64,000 nucleotides of DNA from the NCBI RefSeq assembly GCF_026385475.1, contig NZ_JANIDW010000002.1:332481-396480 (forward strand), in the 5' to 3' direction. Position 1 is the first letter of the stretch. Every line of letters starts with the position of its first letter. The DNA comes from Bombella saccharophila (GTDB taxonomy: Bacteria; Pseudomonadota; Alphaproteobacteria; Acetobacterales; Acetobacteraceae). Of this stretch, positions 17,169 to 25,992 are shown one piece after another. Made by a program: the position numbers and the translations under genes. The notes beneath the pieces were generated by a model. The model searched no databases, was not told the origin of the DNA, and saw nothing but the letters and a program-made list of their open reading frames with translations.

Positions 17169-17272
17169 CGAAGAATCTCCCTAATACGGCCTTCACTAGG
17201 CGTCTTTCATGTAAGATGGTGTGGAGCCTCTTTTCCCTGCAAGGGGGGTGATGATGTTGTAATGTTTTTACC

Positions 17273-18475
17273 TTACAAAGCGGGTGCGGCAGGGAGCCAG
17301 ATACGGCATATCGTGCCTTCATGAGGGGGGCTGAGAAAGCGTAGATGGCCTTTATGACGTTCTACAATCTGTTGGACGATGGCCAATCCCAACCCTGTGC
17401 CTTCTTCCACTTCTGCGGGATTGGTCTGCTTATTATCGGTAACGCGGTAAAAACGCTCGGTAAGGCGGGGGAGATGATGAGGCGCAATGCCGGGGCCATT
17501 ATCACTTACAGATAATAAAATGCCCGTACCTTCCCTACGCGCACAGAGGCGGACCTGCAAAGTGTGGTCTGGTGTCGTACCATAGCGGATGGCATTTTCG
17601 ATGAGATTGAGAAAGAGCTGGATCATCTCATCCTCATCAGCGAGGAGGGTAAGATGATCCTCCTCTTGCTCTACAGTGAGGTTACGCGTGTTATCGGTAA
17701 AACGAGGTAGGACTTCCCCCACGATAAGGGCGAATAACTCCCCAACATCAAGGCGTGTATGAGGGCGGTTATGGCTGCGGAGTTGGAGATGAGAGAGGTA
17801 TAAAAGTCGCTCCACTAGCCGTTGCATACGCGTGGCTTGTTGGCTCATTATCTGTAGATAAAGCGTGCGGGAGGCTTGGTCTGTTGTGCCCTCATTGTCT
17901 TTTAGGAGGTCGATAAACCCACTGAGTGAGGCCAGCGGGGTGCGTAGCTCATGGCTTGCATGGGCAATAAAATCGGCCCGCATACGGTCCATTGCTTGCT
18001 CTGTGCTATGGTCGGTAAGGAGGGTGAGGACCATCTTATCCCGCCCTTGTGGCCCACTTAAATGGCGCATCGCTAGGCGGATAGTGTGTTTGATGGGGAC
18101 ATCCAGATGAACGATGGCGGTATGGATGGCATGCGGGCTGGTAGAAGGTGAGGTCGCTAAGGCTTCGTGCAATATAGCGCGGCTATTAGGGTGACGAAGG
18201 ATGGCGCGTAAGCTCTCTTTATAATGTTCTTGCGCGGCTTGATTACAGGCGTGGATCTGCCCCATCGGGTCAAGGATTAAAGCCATACCGGGGATGAGTT
18301 CTACTAACTCATCTAATGCCATCTGATGGAGGGGGGCTTTAGCGGATGAGTATGGAGCTGTGTGTGTCTTGCGAGGTGGGTTGTCTTGATAATAACGGGC
18401 TAGCACCCACCCTATATAAAGGCAGCAGAGGCATAAAACGGCACCACCACCTAGCCATAGAATATGCCCTATCAT
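17273..18475 (-). CDS. phoR: Phosphate-regulon type sensor histidine kinase
   Basis: This 400-residue kinase has one clear N-terminal membrane helix (about 5-27), a PAS-like domain (about 55-160: LIPGMALILDPMGQIHACN), HisKA with the H-box FIAHASHELRTPLASLSGFI, and an ATPase domain with NLIENAIRYG, DNGPGIAPHHLPRLTERFYR and GTGLGLAIV. The architecture and the gene order phoU-phoB-phoR support PhoR, which senses phosphate status through PhoU and the Pst transporter. It starts directly after the phoB stop. No pst genes are seen nearby. Confidence 0.85.
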   Translation of the reverse strand: MIGHILWLGGGAVLCLCCLYIGWVLARYYQDNPPRKTHTAPYSSAKAPLHQMALDELVELIPGMALILDPMGQIHACNQAAQEHYKESLRAILRHPNSRAILHEALATSPSTSPHAIHTAIVHLDVPIKHTIRLAMRHLSGPQGRDKMVLTLLTDHSTEQAMDRMRADFIAHASHELRTPLASLSGFIDLLKDNEGTTDQASRTLYLQIMSQQATRMQRLVERLLYLSHLQLRSHNRPHTRLDVGELFALIVGEVLPRFTDNTRNLTVEQEEDHLTLLADEDEMIQLFLNLIENAIRYGTTPDHTLQVRLCARREGTGILLSVSDNGPGIAPHHLPRLTERFYRVTDNKQTNPAEVEEGTGLGLAIVQQIVERHKGHLRFLSPPHEGTICRIWLPAAPAL

Positions 18476-19228
18476 TTAAGGCGCAGTGGGGGCAGAAGGG
18501 GAGACATCATGCTCCGTGCGGCTATCATCTAGCGCGTATCCTGCCGAGCGTACGGTCCTGATAAGGTCTGCCTCCCCCGGCTCATTTAGGGCCTTCCGTA
18601 AGCGGCGGATATGGACATCCACCGTCCGGAGTTCCACATGAACATTGGCTCCCCAAATGCGCTCTAATAAGAGTTCGCGGGAAAAGACTTTACGGGGTTG
18701 GCGGATGAGTATCTCTAAGAGGCGATATTCCGTTGGCCCTAAGGTGATGACGCGGCCAGCGCGTGTGACGTGGTGATTTTCTGGCTCTAAGAGTAAGGGG
18801 CCGAAACTGATCTGGTCTTGGCTAGGGCGAGCGCGGCGTAATAAGGCGCGGAGGCGGGCGTCTAACTTATCAGCACTGCATGGCTTAGTGAGGTAAGCAT
18901 CCGCCCCATGATCAAGCCCATTAATAAGATCTTGCTCCTCCGTTCGTGCAGTGAGGAATAAGATAGGCAGGTCCTTTAAACCCGGCTTCTGCCTTATGAT
19001 GCGGCATAATTCTAAGCCGGAGAGGCCGGGCATCATCCAGTCCAGAAGGGCAACATCCGGCTTTGTCCCCTCCAGGAAGGCGAGAGCTTGTTCCGCATCT
19101 GCAACAGTATGAACCTGATAACCACGTTGCTGCAAGCTATGTTCAAGCAATAGGCGCAGGGCGGCATCATCCTCTACAACGAGGACAAAGCCTTTAGTGG
19201 TATTTGTAGCCGGTGGAGCAGGCATCAT
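18476..19228 (-). CDS. phoB: PhoB-type response regulator
   Basis: The 250-residue regulator has a receiver domain (acidic pair in VVEDDAALR, acceptor Asp in VALLDWMMPGLSG, Lys in AYLTKPC) and an OmpR-type winged helix (LGPTEYRLLEILIRQPRKVFSRELLLERIWG, VDVHIRRLRKAL). These strings are close to PhoB. It overlaps phoU by 4 bases and abuts phoR, so the three form one operon. The C-terminal tail after SAGYALDD is about 15 residues longer than usual and rich in Ser/Pro. Confidence 0.88.
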   Translation of the reverse strand: MMPAPPATNTTKGFVLVVEDDAALRLLLEHSLQQRGYQVHTVADAEQALAFLEGTKPDVALLDWMMPGLSGLELCRIIRQKPGLKDLPILFLTARTEEQDLINGLDHGADAYLTKPCSADKLDARLRALLRRARPSQDQISFGPLLLEPENHHVTRAGRVITLGPTEYRLLEILIRQPRKVFSRELLLERIWGANVHVELRTVDVHIRRLRKALNEPGEADLIRTVRSAGYALDDSRTEHDVSPSAPTAP

Positions 19229-19956
19229 GGGGTGCTGGCCTCTTGCTCTGTGGCGATGCTCTGTGCTGCATGGCCGTGCGGTCGGGCTGTGGGCGGTGGT
19301 AACGTACCTGTTGCGATGAAGATGATGCGCTCGGCTATATCAGTTATGTGGTCTCCTATCCGCTCTAGGTTTCTAATAATGAATAAAAGGGAGATATAAA
19401 AGCGTAGCGCACGGGGCTGTTGGGTCATGCGCTCCAGATAATTATGGGTCATGGTAGCGCAATATTCATCCACACGATGATCAGCCTGCCAAACAGAATG
19501 AGCCGCCGTTGCATCTTGATGCTCTAAAGCGTCCATCACACGGCGGAGATGCTCGAGGACCATGCGACCAATTTCACTCAAAGCGAGCCGGTCATGAGGG
19601 GGGATGGGCTGCTCCATCTGTTCTAGCCGCCGTGCGATGGAGCGCGCATAATCGCCAACGCGCTCTAATGTGCCAGCCATGGGGATGTTAGCGACAATCT
19701 CACGCAAATCTGCGGCCATAGGGCCATGGAGAGCGAGGAGGCGGATGGCTTGTGTTTCTACCTCATGCTCTAAGGCATCAATGGCTTTATCATGATGAAT
19801 GACTTGGGAGATGGCTTGTGCATCGGTCTCGGTAAAAGCGGTGAGGATAAGCGATAATTGATGTTCCACAAGGCCGCCCATCTCCTCCATAAAAGAGCGT
19901 AGGCGGCGGAGGTCCTCCCCATAACGTTGTACAATATGTTGGCCTTGTTGCGGCAT
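19225..19956 (-). CDS. phoU: Phosphate signalling protein PhoU
   Basis: I choose the ATG at 19956 (243 residues), preceded by AAGGGAGAGG; a longer frame to 20040 adds an atypical N-terminus. The protein consists of two three-helix PhoU repeats with metal-binding E-x-x-x-D motifs (DALEHEVETQAIRLLALHGP, ERVGDYARSIARR, ERIGDHITDIAERI). PhoU sits between the Pst transporter and PhoR and represses the regulon when phosphate is ample. First gene of the phoU-phoB-phoR operon. Confidence 0.9.
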   Translation of the reverse strand: MPQQGQHIVQRYGEDLRRLRSFMEEMGGLVEHQLSLILTAFTETDAQAISQVIHHDKAIDALEHEVETQAIRLLALHGPMAADLREIVANIPMAGTLERVGDYARSIARRLEQMEQPIPPHDRLALSEIGRMVLEHLRRVMDALEHQDATAAHSVWQADHRVDEYCATMTHNYLERMTQQPRALRFYISLLFIIRNLERIGDHITDIAERIIFIATGTLPPPTARPHGHAAQSIATEQEASTP

Positions 19957-20119
19957 AGCCTCTCCCTTTTGCCGCGATACTAGCCTAATTCTGTAAGAGC
20001 GGGAACAGGCCGCAAGAGGTGGAGAAACCACCAATAACATCCTGTTTTCTGCCGTTTTTGTGAAGATGTTTTGATAATTAACACAGTTGTCATAAATTTT
20101 TCATCAAAAGAGGCGGCGG

Positions 20120-21019
20120 TTAATAAGCTTGATTATTAAGGCTGTGTTGTAGCCATGTCTCCTCAGCTTTACTTAAGGGGCTATTACGGCGGACTGCGAG
20201 TGAGATAGTGATGCGGAGGGTAGGGTCTTGTAAGGGGCAGCAATAAAGCCCGTCATGTTGGATAGGATTATGAAAAGCAGCGGGAAGGATAGTGATGCCA
20301 ACACCCGCCTGCACCATGGTTAGTAAGAGCGATGTATCGCTTGTCCGCCCCGTAACCTGCGGTGTGACCCCGTGAGAGGCAAAGGCTTCTGAGATAAATT
20401 GGTTAATTTTGAAATCCTCATTCATGAGGACAAATTTTTCCTCTAAAATATCGGTGAAGGAACATATAGGCCGGCCTGCAAGCGGGTGTGTGTCCGCCAT
20501 GAGCAAGCATAGCTCCTCCTCTGCAAAAGCGATGGTGTGTAATTGCTTATTATGGATAGGCTCTATGAGTGCAGCGATATAGGTATGATGACCTAGAAGC
20601 TGTGTTACGATCCTGTCGGAAGGGTATTCCTCAATTGTGAGCACGACCTCTGAGTATAAGCTGCAAAATTGCCGGATGATAGGGCGGAAATAGATAGCCC
20701 CAAGGATAGGCGGGAGGGCTAAATGGACAGTCCCTTTTAAGGGGCCGGATTCATCAGCCATAGCCCGTTGAAGATTCTGTTCTGCCTCTAAGAGACGTTC
20801 TGCATGGAGGAAAAAGGTCTTGCCTTTGTCGGTAAGGGTGATGGCTTTATGTGTCCGGTCAAAAAGGCGCACATCTAATTTATTCTCTAAAGAGCGGATG
20901 CCCATGCTGAGGGAGGGCTGGCTGATATGCAGCACATCACTTGCACGGCTGAAATTGCCTTGCGTGGCCACGACCATGAAATAATGAAGCTCACGGAGGG
21001 TGAGTTGGGGGTAAGGCAT
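20120..21019 (-). CDS. LysR-family transcriptional regulator
   Basis: The 299-residue protein has the N-terminal winged helix-turn-helix (LRELHYFMVVATQGNFSRAS, then HISQPSLSMGIRSLE) and a C-terminal periplasmic-binding-like effector domain from about residue 90. The closest recognisable style is CynR/OxyR-like regulators of metabolism. LysR genes often lie divergent from their target; here the divergent neighbour is a damaged ThDP decarboxylase gene whose remnant begins exactly at the regulator's start codon, so the usual promoter spacer is missing. An AT-rich stretch follows the stop codon. Confidence 0.88.
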   Translation of the reverse strand: MPYPQLTLRELHYFMVVATQGNFSRASDVLHISQPSLSMGIRSLENKLDVRLFDRTHKAITLTDKGKTFFLHAERLLEAEQNLQRAMADESGPLKGTVHLALPPILGAIYFRPIIRQFCSLYSEVVLTIEEYPSDRIVTQLLGHHTYIAALIEPIHNKQLHTIAFAEEELCLLMADTHPLAGRPICSFTDILEEKFVLMNEDFKINQFISEAFASHGVTPQVTGRTSDTSLLLTMVQAGVGITILPAAFHNPIQHDGLYCCPLQDPTLRITISLAVRRNSPLSKAEETWLQHSLNNQAY

Positions 21020-22605
21020 CGAGCATGTCTTTGGGGTGCCGGGTGATTATGCCTTCCCGATTAATGATGCCATTACCGCGCGGAAAGATATGCGCTGGGT
21101 TGGATGCTCTAACGAGTTGAATGCCGCTTATGCTGCTGATGGTTATGCGCATGTGCGGGGGATTGCCGCCCTTAACCAAGTACAGTGTTGGGGAGTTGAG
21201 TGCCATTAACGGCGTTGCCGGGGCATATGCGGAGCATCTATCGGTTATCCATCTGGTTGGGCTTCCCGAACGCGCTGTGATGGATGAAAAACGGCTCGTG
21301 CATCATACGTTAGGCAATGGTCAGTTCATGGCGTTTCATGATGCAGCGGCTCATATTGTGTGCGCTCAGACGATTTTAGATGGCCAGAATTGCGTGCAGG
21401 AGGTGGAGCGTGTCCTTGCTGCATTGCATAGAGAGCGGCGGCCTATTTATATCGGTATTCCCTCCGATGCGGCTCATGATGAAGTGGCCATGGTGGAGGG
21501 GCATAACCCCCCTCGCGCCCAGCCGAACACGGCACAAGCCGAGCATGTGGCCAAGCGTATTATCGCTCAGCTTGAGCAGAGCAAAACGCCATGTGTTTTA
21601 CCGGGTATTCTTACCGCTCGTTTTGGCGGCCAAGAGGCCATGCAACAGTTTTTAAAACGCTCCGGCCTGCCTTACGCTACGATGTATATGGATAAAGGCG
21701 TGGTGGATGAGCAGGATGCCGGTTTTATAGGGATGTATAGCGGGCATCTCGTCCAGGAGGCTGTTGCTCATTTTGTGGAGCAAGCGGATCTTGTCCTCAC
21801 ATTGGGTGCCGAGATGACGGATTTTAACACCGGGACATTCACGCAGAACTTGAATCCGGAGCGTGTTATTAGTGTCATGCCGCATGAGGTGCGCTTTGGT
21901 GATGGTGCGGTTTATGCAGTCGCCTTGGTAGAGGTTATGGAAGCCCTTGCCGCGTTAGCGGGGACCCTGCCTGCCTATACGGGGCCGGGTTATTGGGGGA
22001 CGGAATTTGCCCCCCAGCAGGCTGATGAAGGCGATGATGGGGCTATTCGGACTCACACGCTATATTCCGCTGTGAAGGATCATCTCCGGGCGGGGGATAT
22101 TGTGGTGAGTGAAACCGGGACCATAGCCATGGGTATGGGGTTTATCCGCTTACCAGAGGGTGTACGCTATGAGGAGCAAAGTTTATGGGGGGCCATTGGT
22201 TGGGCCACACCCGCTGCTTTTGGTATGGCTATGGCAGCCCCGCATAAACGGGTTATCTTGTTGACAGGGGAGGGGTCTCATCAGCTTACAGAACAAGCTG
22301 TTGGTGAGTTTGCCCGCTTTGGCTGCCATCCTCTCATTTTGGTGCTTAATAATGATGGCTATCTAATTGAGCGTCTGCTCTGTGATGATGGGGAGCGTTA
22401 TTATAACGATGTTGCCAGCTGGGATTATACCGCTCTAGCCCGTGCCTTTGGTGGGAAAGACTGGCATTGCGAACGTGTCAGCACGCCCAAGGCTTTGCGA
22501 CAGGCGCTTGCAGCGGCAACACCGGGGCAAGGGGCCTACCTAGAGGTCATAGCCCCCCGTTATGATGCCCCCATGATGGCAGAAGCTATGGGGAAGAAGC
22601 AGTAA
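21015..22605 (+). pseudogene. Indolepyruvate/pyruvate decarboxylase-like ThDP enzyme, 5'-truncated and frameshifted
   Basis: From 21015 the frame reads GIEHVFGVPGDYAF, then WVGCSNELNAAYAADGYA (the Glu that activates ThDP) to about 21173. Homology then continues in the next phase from 21175 (TKYSVGELSAINGVAG) for about 475 codons to the TAA at 22605. The shift equals loss of two bases or gain of one. The first 20 or so residues of the family are absent: TAA at 21012 closes the frame and no start lies ahead. The downstream part keeps the His-His pair (VHHTLGNG) and Glu in NNDGYLIERLL, but the Mg-binding GDGS motif reads GEGS (Glu at 22270). An intact frame from 21121 could give a 494-residue fragment lacking the activating Glu. 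Probably nonfunctional unless the frameshift is a sequencing error. Confidence 0.75.
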
Positions 22606-22636
22606 GGCAGTAAAGTCCTCCCAAGCTGGCCAAGCT

Positions 22637-22670
22637 GGGCCTCTTCTTATGAAAGGGAGAGGCCCTTTTT
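22637..22670 (+). terminator. Rho-independent terminator after the decarboxylase remnant
   Basis: Inverted repeat GGGCCTCT / AGAGGCCC (8 pairs, 13-base loop) followed directly by TTTTT, about 30 bases after the stop at 22605. It is a textbook intrinsic terminator on the plus strand, and its integrity shows that the 3' end of the damaged gene has not decayed. Confidence 0.8.
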
Positions 22671-22771
22671 ATAGGGCTTGTGACATATACTAAGCGGGCA
22701 TAAACGCTAGCATAGCGAATGCCATTATTATGAGATGATTTAGTTTTTAAGGAAGATGATAGAGCGATTGG

Positions 22772-22844
22772 CGTCCCGTACGGGATTCGAACCCGTGTTG
22801 CCGCCGTGAGAGGGCGGTGTCCTAGGCCTCTAGACGAACGGGAC
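22772..22844 (-). tRNA. tRNA-Glu (anticodon CTC)
   Basis: The minus strand folds into a full cloverleaf of 73 bases: acceptor stem GTCCCGT / ACGGGAC, D arm beginning GTCT, anticodon stem CCGCC / GGCGG with loop CTCTCAC (anticodon CTC, reading GAG), and T arm ACGGG-TTCGAAT-CCCGT. The discriminator is G and the CCA end is encoded in the DNA (to 22769). There is no adjacent tRNA and no sign of an integrated element using it as an attachment site. Confidence 0.96.
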
Positions 22845-22979
22845 TAAAGGCGTGAGCCTCCTCTAAAAGAAAGAGTACAGAAGCGCAAGGGGGCAGATGT
22901 GCTTTTTTACGAAACTATTGCAGAGATTATAAAAAAAGCCCCACGAAGGAGCTTTTTATCTTGGATGATGGAGAGAGGT

Positions 22980-23366
22980 TTAACCCTTCTTAGGCGGGCA
23001 GAGTATGGGGCCAAGTTTTTGACCGCCGAGCAAATGAACATGAAAATGCGGAACTTCCTGCCCACTATCAGGGCCAGAATTGCTGATGAGGCGAAAGCCG
23101 CTGGGGATGAGGGATTGCTCGGCTGTGATTTTATCCACCAATTTCCAGAAATCGAGAATCTCTTCATCACTCGCGCGGGAGGTGAAGTCATGCAGGTCGG
23201 TATAGGCCCCACGTGGCACGACTAAAACATGGATCGGTGTTGCAGGGGAGATGTCGTAAAAAGCAAAAGAATGCTTGCTATCGCAGACGCGCTCGGCTGG
23301 GATTTCCCCACGCAGGATTTTGGCAAAAACATTGTTGGAGTCGTAAGCAGGATTGGCGGTCGGCAT
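22980..23366 (-). CDS. HIT-family (HinT-like) nucleotide-binding protein
   Basis: The 128-residue protein has the histidine-triad fold with the active-site motif HFHVHLLGG near the C-terminus and the family's FAKILRGEIPAERV start followed by FYDISPATPIHVLVVPR. HinT-type enzymes hydrolyse nucleoside phosphoramidates and acyl-AMPs. It lies 93 bases downstream of hisE on the same strand and may be cotranscribed with the histidine cluster, a common arrangement in Alphaproteobacteria. Confidence 0.92.
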   Translation of the reverse strand: MPTANPAYDSNNVFAKILRGEIPAERVCDSKHSFAFYDISPATPIHVLVVPRGAYTDLHDFTSRASDEEILDFWKLVDKITAEQSLIPSGFRLISNSGPDSGQEVPHFHVHLLGGQKLGPILCPPKKG

Positions 23367-23459
23367 AAGATTAGGTCCTCCTCTTCACCCTATAATGATT
23401 GAGGAACTGGGTGGGGGTAAGTCAAGAGGGCATAGGGCAACCCACCCATGCCTTGCTTT

Positions 23460-23840
23460 TTAGAAGGTCTCTTTCGGGCGGGAGGCTTTTTCCTCAATAC
23501 CGCTCGTACCTTCCCGGCGTGTTAACTCCTCCCAGACATCGGCAGGGGCAACGCCAGCATCTACCCACATCACAATGAGGTGGTAGAGTACATCCGCACT
23601 CTCACTAATGAGGCTCTCACGTGTGCCGCCAATGGCTTCAATAACGCATTCAACGGCTTCTTCCCCAAATTTTTGAGCAATCTTGCTTCGCCCACGGGCC
23701 ATAAGACGGGCCGAATGGCTGACAGAAGGTGAAGCCCCCTTGCGGGCCATGATGGTGTGATAAAGTCGCTCCAACACTTCGTTACGGGTGGGGAGTGCTG
23801 TGGTATCAGTGGGGGCGGTTTGTTTTTTGTCTTTGTTCAT
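23460..23840 (-). CDS. hisE: Phosphoribosyl-ATP diphosphatase
   Basis: Second step of histidine synthesis: hydrolysis of phosphoribosyl-ATP to phosphoribosyl-AMP. I use the ATG at 23840 (126 residues), with GGGGAG upstream; a TTG at 23855 is less likely. MazG-like helices are clear: [37 protein letters not shown] and [18 protein letters not shown], with the acidic metal ligands in EEAVE and SADVLYH. The C-terminal tail is extended ([18 protein letters not shown]). It follows hisF by 20 bases. hisI is not in this window. Confidence 0.9.
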   Translation of the reverse strand: MNKDKKQTAPTDTTALPTRNEVLERLYHTIMARKGASPSVSHSARLMARGRSKIAQKFGEEAVECVIEAIGGTRESLISESADVLYHLIVMWVDAGVAPADVWEELTRREGTSGIEEKASRPKETF

Positions 23841-23860
23841 TCTGTATCTCCCCAAAGCTG

Positions 23861-24622
23861 TTAGCGGCCAAGCCGAACAGGCAGATGCGCCTTGTGTAAG
23901 GCCTGCTTGACCTCGTTAATTTTAAATTGACCGAAATGGAACACACTCGCGGCGAGAAGTCCACTCGCACCAGCCTGCGCCCCTTCGACAAAATGAGTAA
24001 GTTCCCCTACCCCGCCAGAGGCAATAACGGGGATGCAGACACGCTGGCACACAGCGCGGAGGAGGTCTAAATCAAAGCCAGAGCGTGTGCCGTCACGATC
24101 CATACTGGTAAGGAGGATTTCCCCCGCCCCACGCTCTGCCATTTGTTCAGCCCAAGTGAGGGCATCTAACCCTGTAGGCTCGCGCCCACCTTTGGCATAA
24201 ACCTCCCAACCACCCCGGCTATTGCTGCGGGCATCGATAGCGACAACAACGCATTGGCTGCCAAAGCGTTCGGCTGCTTCATTGATGAAATGGGGCGTAC
24301 GAATCGCAGCGGAATTAATAGCGCATTTATCAGCCCCGCTGAGGAGGAGCTTACGCATATCCCCACAGCTTCGCACCCCGCCCCCAACTGTAAGGGGGAG
24401 CTGGACTTCGGCGGCTGTGCGCTCGACAACATCAAAGATGGTTTCACGGTTATCAGAGCTTGCCGTGATGTCCAAAAAGGTTAGCTCATCCGCCCCGGCA
24501 GCATCATAAAGGCGTGCTTGCTCGACAGGGTCGCCAGCATCACGGAGGGAGACAAAATTAACCCCTTTGACAACACGGCCATCACAAACATCAAGGCAGG
24601 GGATGACGCGTAGCTTTAGCAT
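23861..24622 (-). CDS. hisF: Imidazole glycerol phosphate synthase, cyclase subunit
   Basis: HisF takes ammonia from HisH and closes the imidazole ring, yielding imidazole glycerol phosphate and AICAR. The 253-residue barrel has both catalytic Asp residues ([14 protein letters not shown] and VVAIDARS), the phosphate-binding loops (GGGVRS, SGGVGEL) and the expected length. Its start overlaps the end of the GNAT-hisA gene by 7 bases, so translation is coupled. Confidence 0.95.
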   Translation of the reverse strand: MLKLRVIPCLDVCDGRVVKGVNFVSLRDAGDPVEQARLYDAAGADELTFLDITASSDNRETIFDVVERTAAEVQLPLTVGGGVRSCGDMRKLLLSGADKCAINSAAIRTPHFINEAAERFGSQCVVVAIDARSNSRGGWEVYAKGGREPTGLDALTWAEQMAERGAGEILLTSMDRDGTRSGFDLDLLRAVCQRVCIPVIASGGVGELTHFVEGAQAGASGLLAASVFHFGQFKINEVKQALHKAHLPVRLGR

Positions 24623-25986
24623 GTCCCCTCCAACACCTGTAAGGCGTCTGGGAGGGAGAGGCGTCCATCATAAAGGGCGCGGCCAACAATCACCCCCGTA
24701 ATGCCCGGTGTCTCTTCAGCAGCACGGCGTAAGGCGCGGAGATGCTCTAACGTGCCAACCCCGCCACTGGCGATGATGGGGATGGAAACATGTCGCGCTA
24801 AGGCCGCTGTTTGCTCAATATCAAGCCCTTCTAACATGCCATCACGAGTAATCTCGGTGAAGATGATAGCCGCAACCCCGGCATCCTCCATATGGCGGGC
24901 GAGGTCTGTCGTGGTAAGTTCGGAGACTTCTGCCCAGCCTTCTGTAGCAACACGGCCTTGGCGGGCATCAATCCCTGCAACAATCCGGCCGGGCCATGCG
25001 CGGGCTGCTTGGCGGACGAGGTCTGGGTCTTTTACCGCGGCAGACCCAAGAATAACCCGGCTCACACCGGCCTCTAACCAGCGTTCGATTGTTTTCATAT
25101 CGCGTAACCCCCCACCAAGCTGCACGGGAAGGGAGGTATTGGCGATAATGCCCTCAACGGCATCTATATTGGCGGAGCGGCCAGCAAAAGCACCATCTAA
25201 ATCCACAATATGGAGATGGCGGCAGCCAGCGGCCTCAAAAAGTTTGGCTTGTGCTGGAGGGTCATCTGAATAATGGGTGGCATCATTCATCGCGCCTTGG
25301 CGCAGGCGCACACACGCCCCGCCTTTAAGATCAATCGCAGGATAGAGGGTTAGCCCTGTAGAGGTAGGCGTAGGGGCCTGTGGCGTGTGATGAGGCATAG
25401 TTGTGGCTCCCCCTGCTGCTTGCCATTGGACGGCATTTTCCTCAGGGACAAGAAGTTTGGAGAAGAATAATCCGCGCACTGTCCGGTCTCCGATGCGTGC
25501 AAAATAGGGGTGGGTACCCCAATGGGTGAAGCCCAATGAGGTGAGTAGGGCGATAGCGTCGGGTAGAGTTTCCCGCACGCGGCAGTCTAACACTTTTGCA
25601 CCACCAATGCGCGCACGCGCGATGACTTTGTGGAGGAGTAGCGTGCCGAGCCCTTTATTACGCTCATAAGGGACAATGAAAAAGGCCGTAACGGTGGCAC
25701 TAGCTCCGTAAAGCTCGGAGCGAGCAGTAGCATGGGCTAAAATAGCGGCCCCACAAATGCTGTTATCGGGGGCTCGGACGATAAATAAATCCCGTTCTGG
25801 GACCATCAATAAGCCTTCAAAAAAACGGCGTAACACTCCGGTTTCTGGTGGGGTATGCCAGTTAAAGACGCCTTCATTTAAAATAGCGGCCGTTGTGCTT
25901 TCTATGAGGCTGTCCAGGTCATCTTCATTAATGCTGCCGTGCAGGTGCTCTGCTTGGTAATGTTCAGGAGGGGTAGATAGTGGCAT
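24616..25986 (-). CDS. hisA: Fusion of a GNAT acetyltransferase domain with HisA isomerase
   Basis: The 456-residue frame joins two domains. Residues about 15-185 form a GNAT domain with the acetyl-CoA motif R109-N-K-G-L-G114 after [11 protein letters not shown] and a C-terminal [13 protein letters not shown] Pro/Thr-rich linker (about 190-211) follows. Residues 212-456 are a complete HisA barrel (ProFAR isomerase): [17 protein letters not shown] (catalytic D219), VAGIDARQG (second Asp), GGGLRD and ASGGVGTL. Normal HisA has about 240-250 residues. An internal ATG at 25398 (codon 197), with GGGGGAG upstream, could also yield a stand-alone 260-residue HisA. The gene lies 6 bases after hisH and overlaps hisF. 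The GNAT substrate is unknown. Confidence 0.9.
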   Translation of the reverse strand: MPLSTPPEHYQAEHLHGSINEDDLDSLIESTTAAILNEGVFNWHTPPETGVLRRFFEGLLMVPERDLFIVRAPDNSICGAAILAHATARSELYGASATVTAFFIVPYERNKGLGTLLLHKVIARARIGGAKVLDCRVRETLPDAIALLTSLGFTHWGTHPYFARIGDRTVRGLFFSKLLVPEENAVQWQAAGGATTMPHHTPQAPTPTSTGLTLYPAIDLKGGACVRLRQGAMNDATHYSDDPPAQAKLFEAAGCRHLHIVDLDGAFAGRSANIDAVEGIIANTSLPVQLGGGLRDMKTIERWLEAGVSRVILGSAAVKDPDLVRQAARAWPGRIVAGIDARQGRVATEGWAEVSELTTTDLARHMEDAGVAAIIFTEITRDGMLEGLDIEQTAALARHVSIPIIASGGVGTLEHLRALRRAAEETPGITGVIVGRALYDGRLSLPDALQVLEGTC

Positions 25987-25992
25987 ATTATA

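Noticed and set aside
22899..23225. Plus-strand frame opposite the HIT gene
   Set aside because: It is antisense to the conserved HIT motif HFHVHLLGG and shows no family features; the minus-strand gene explains the region.
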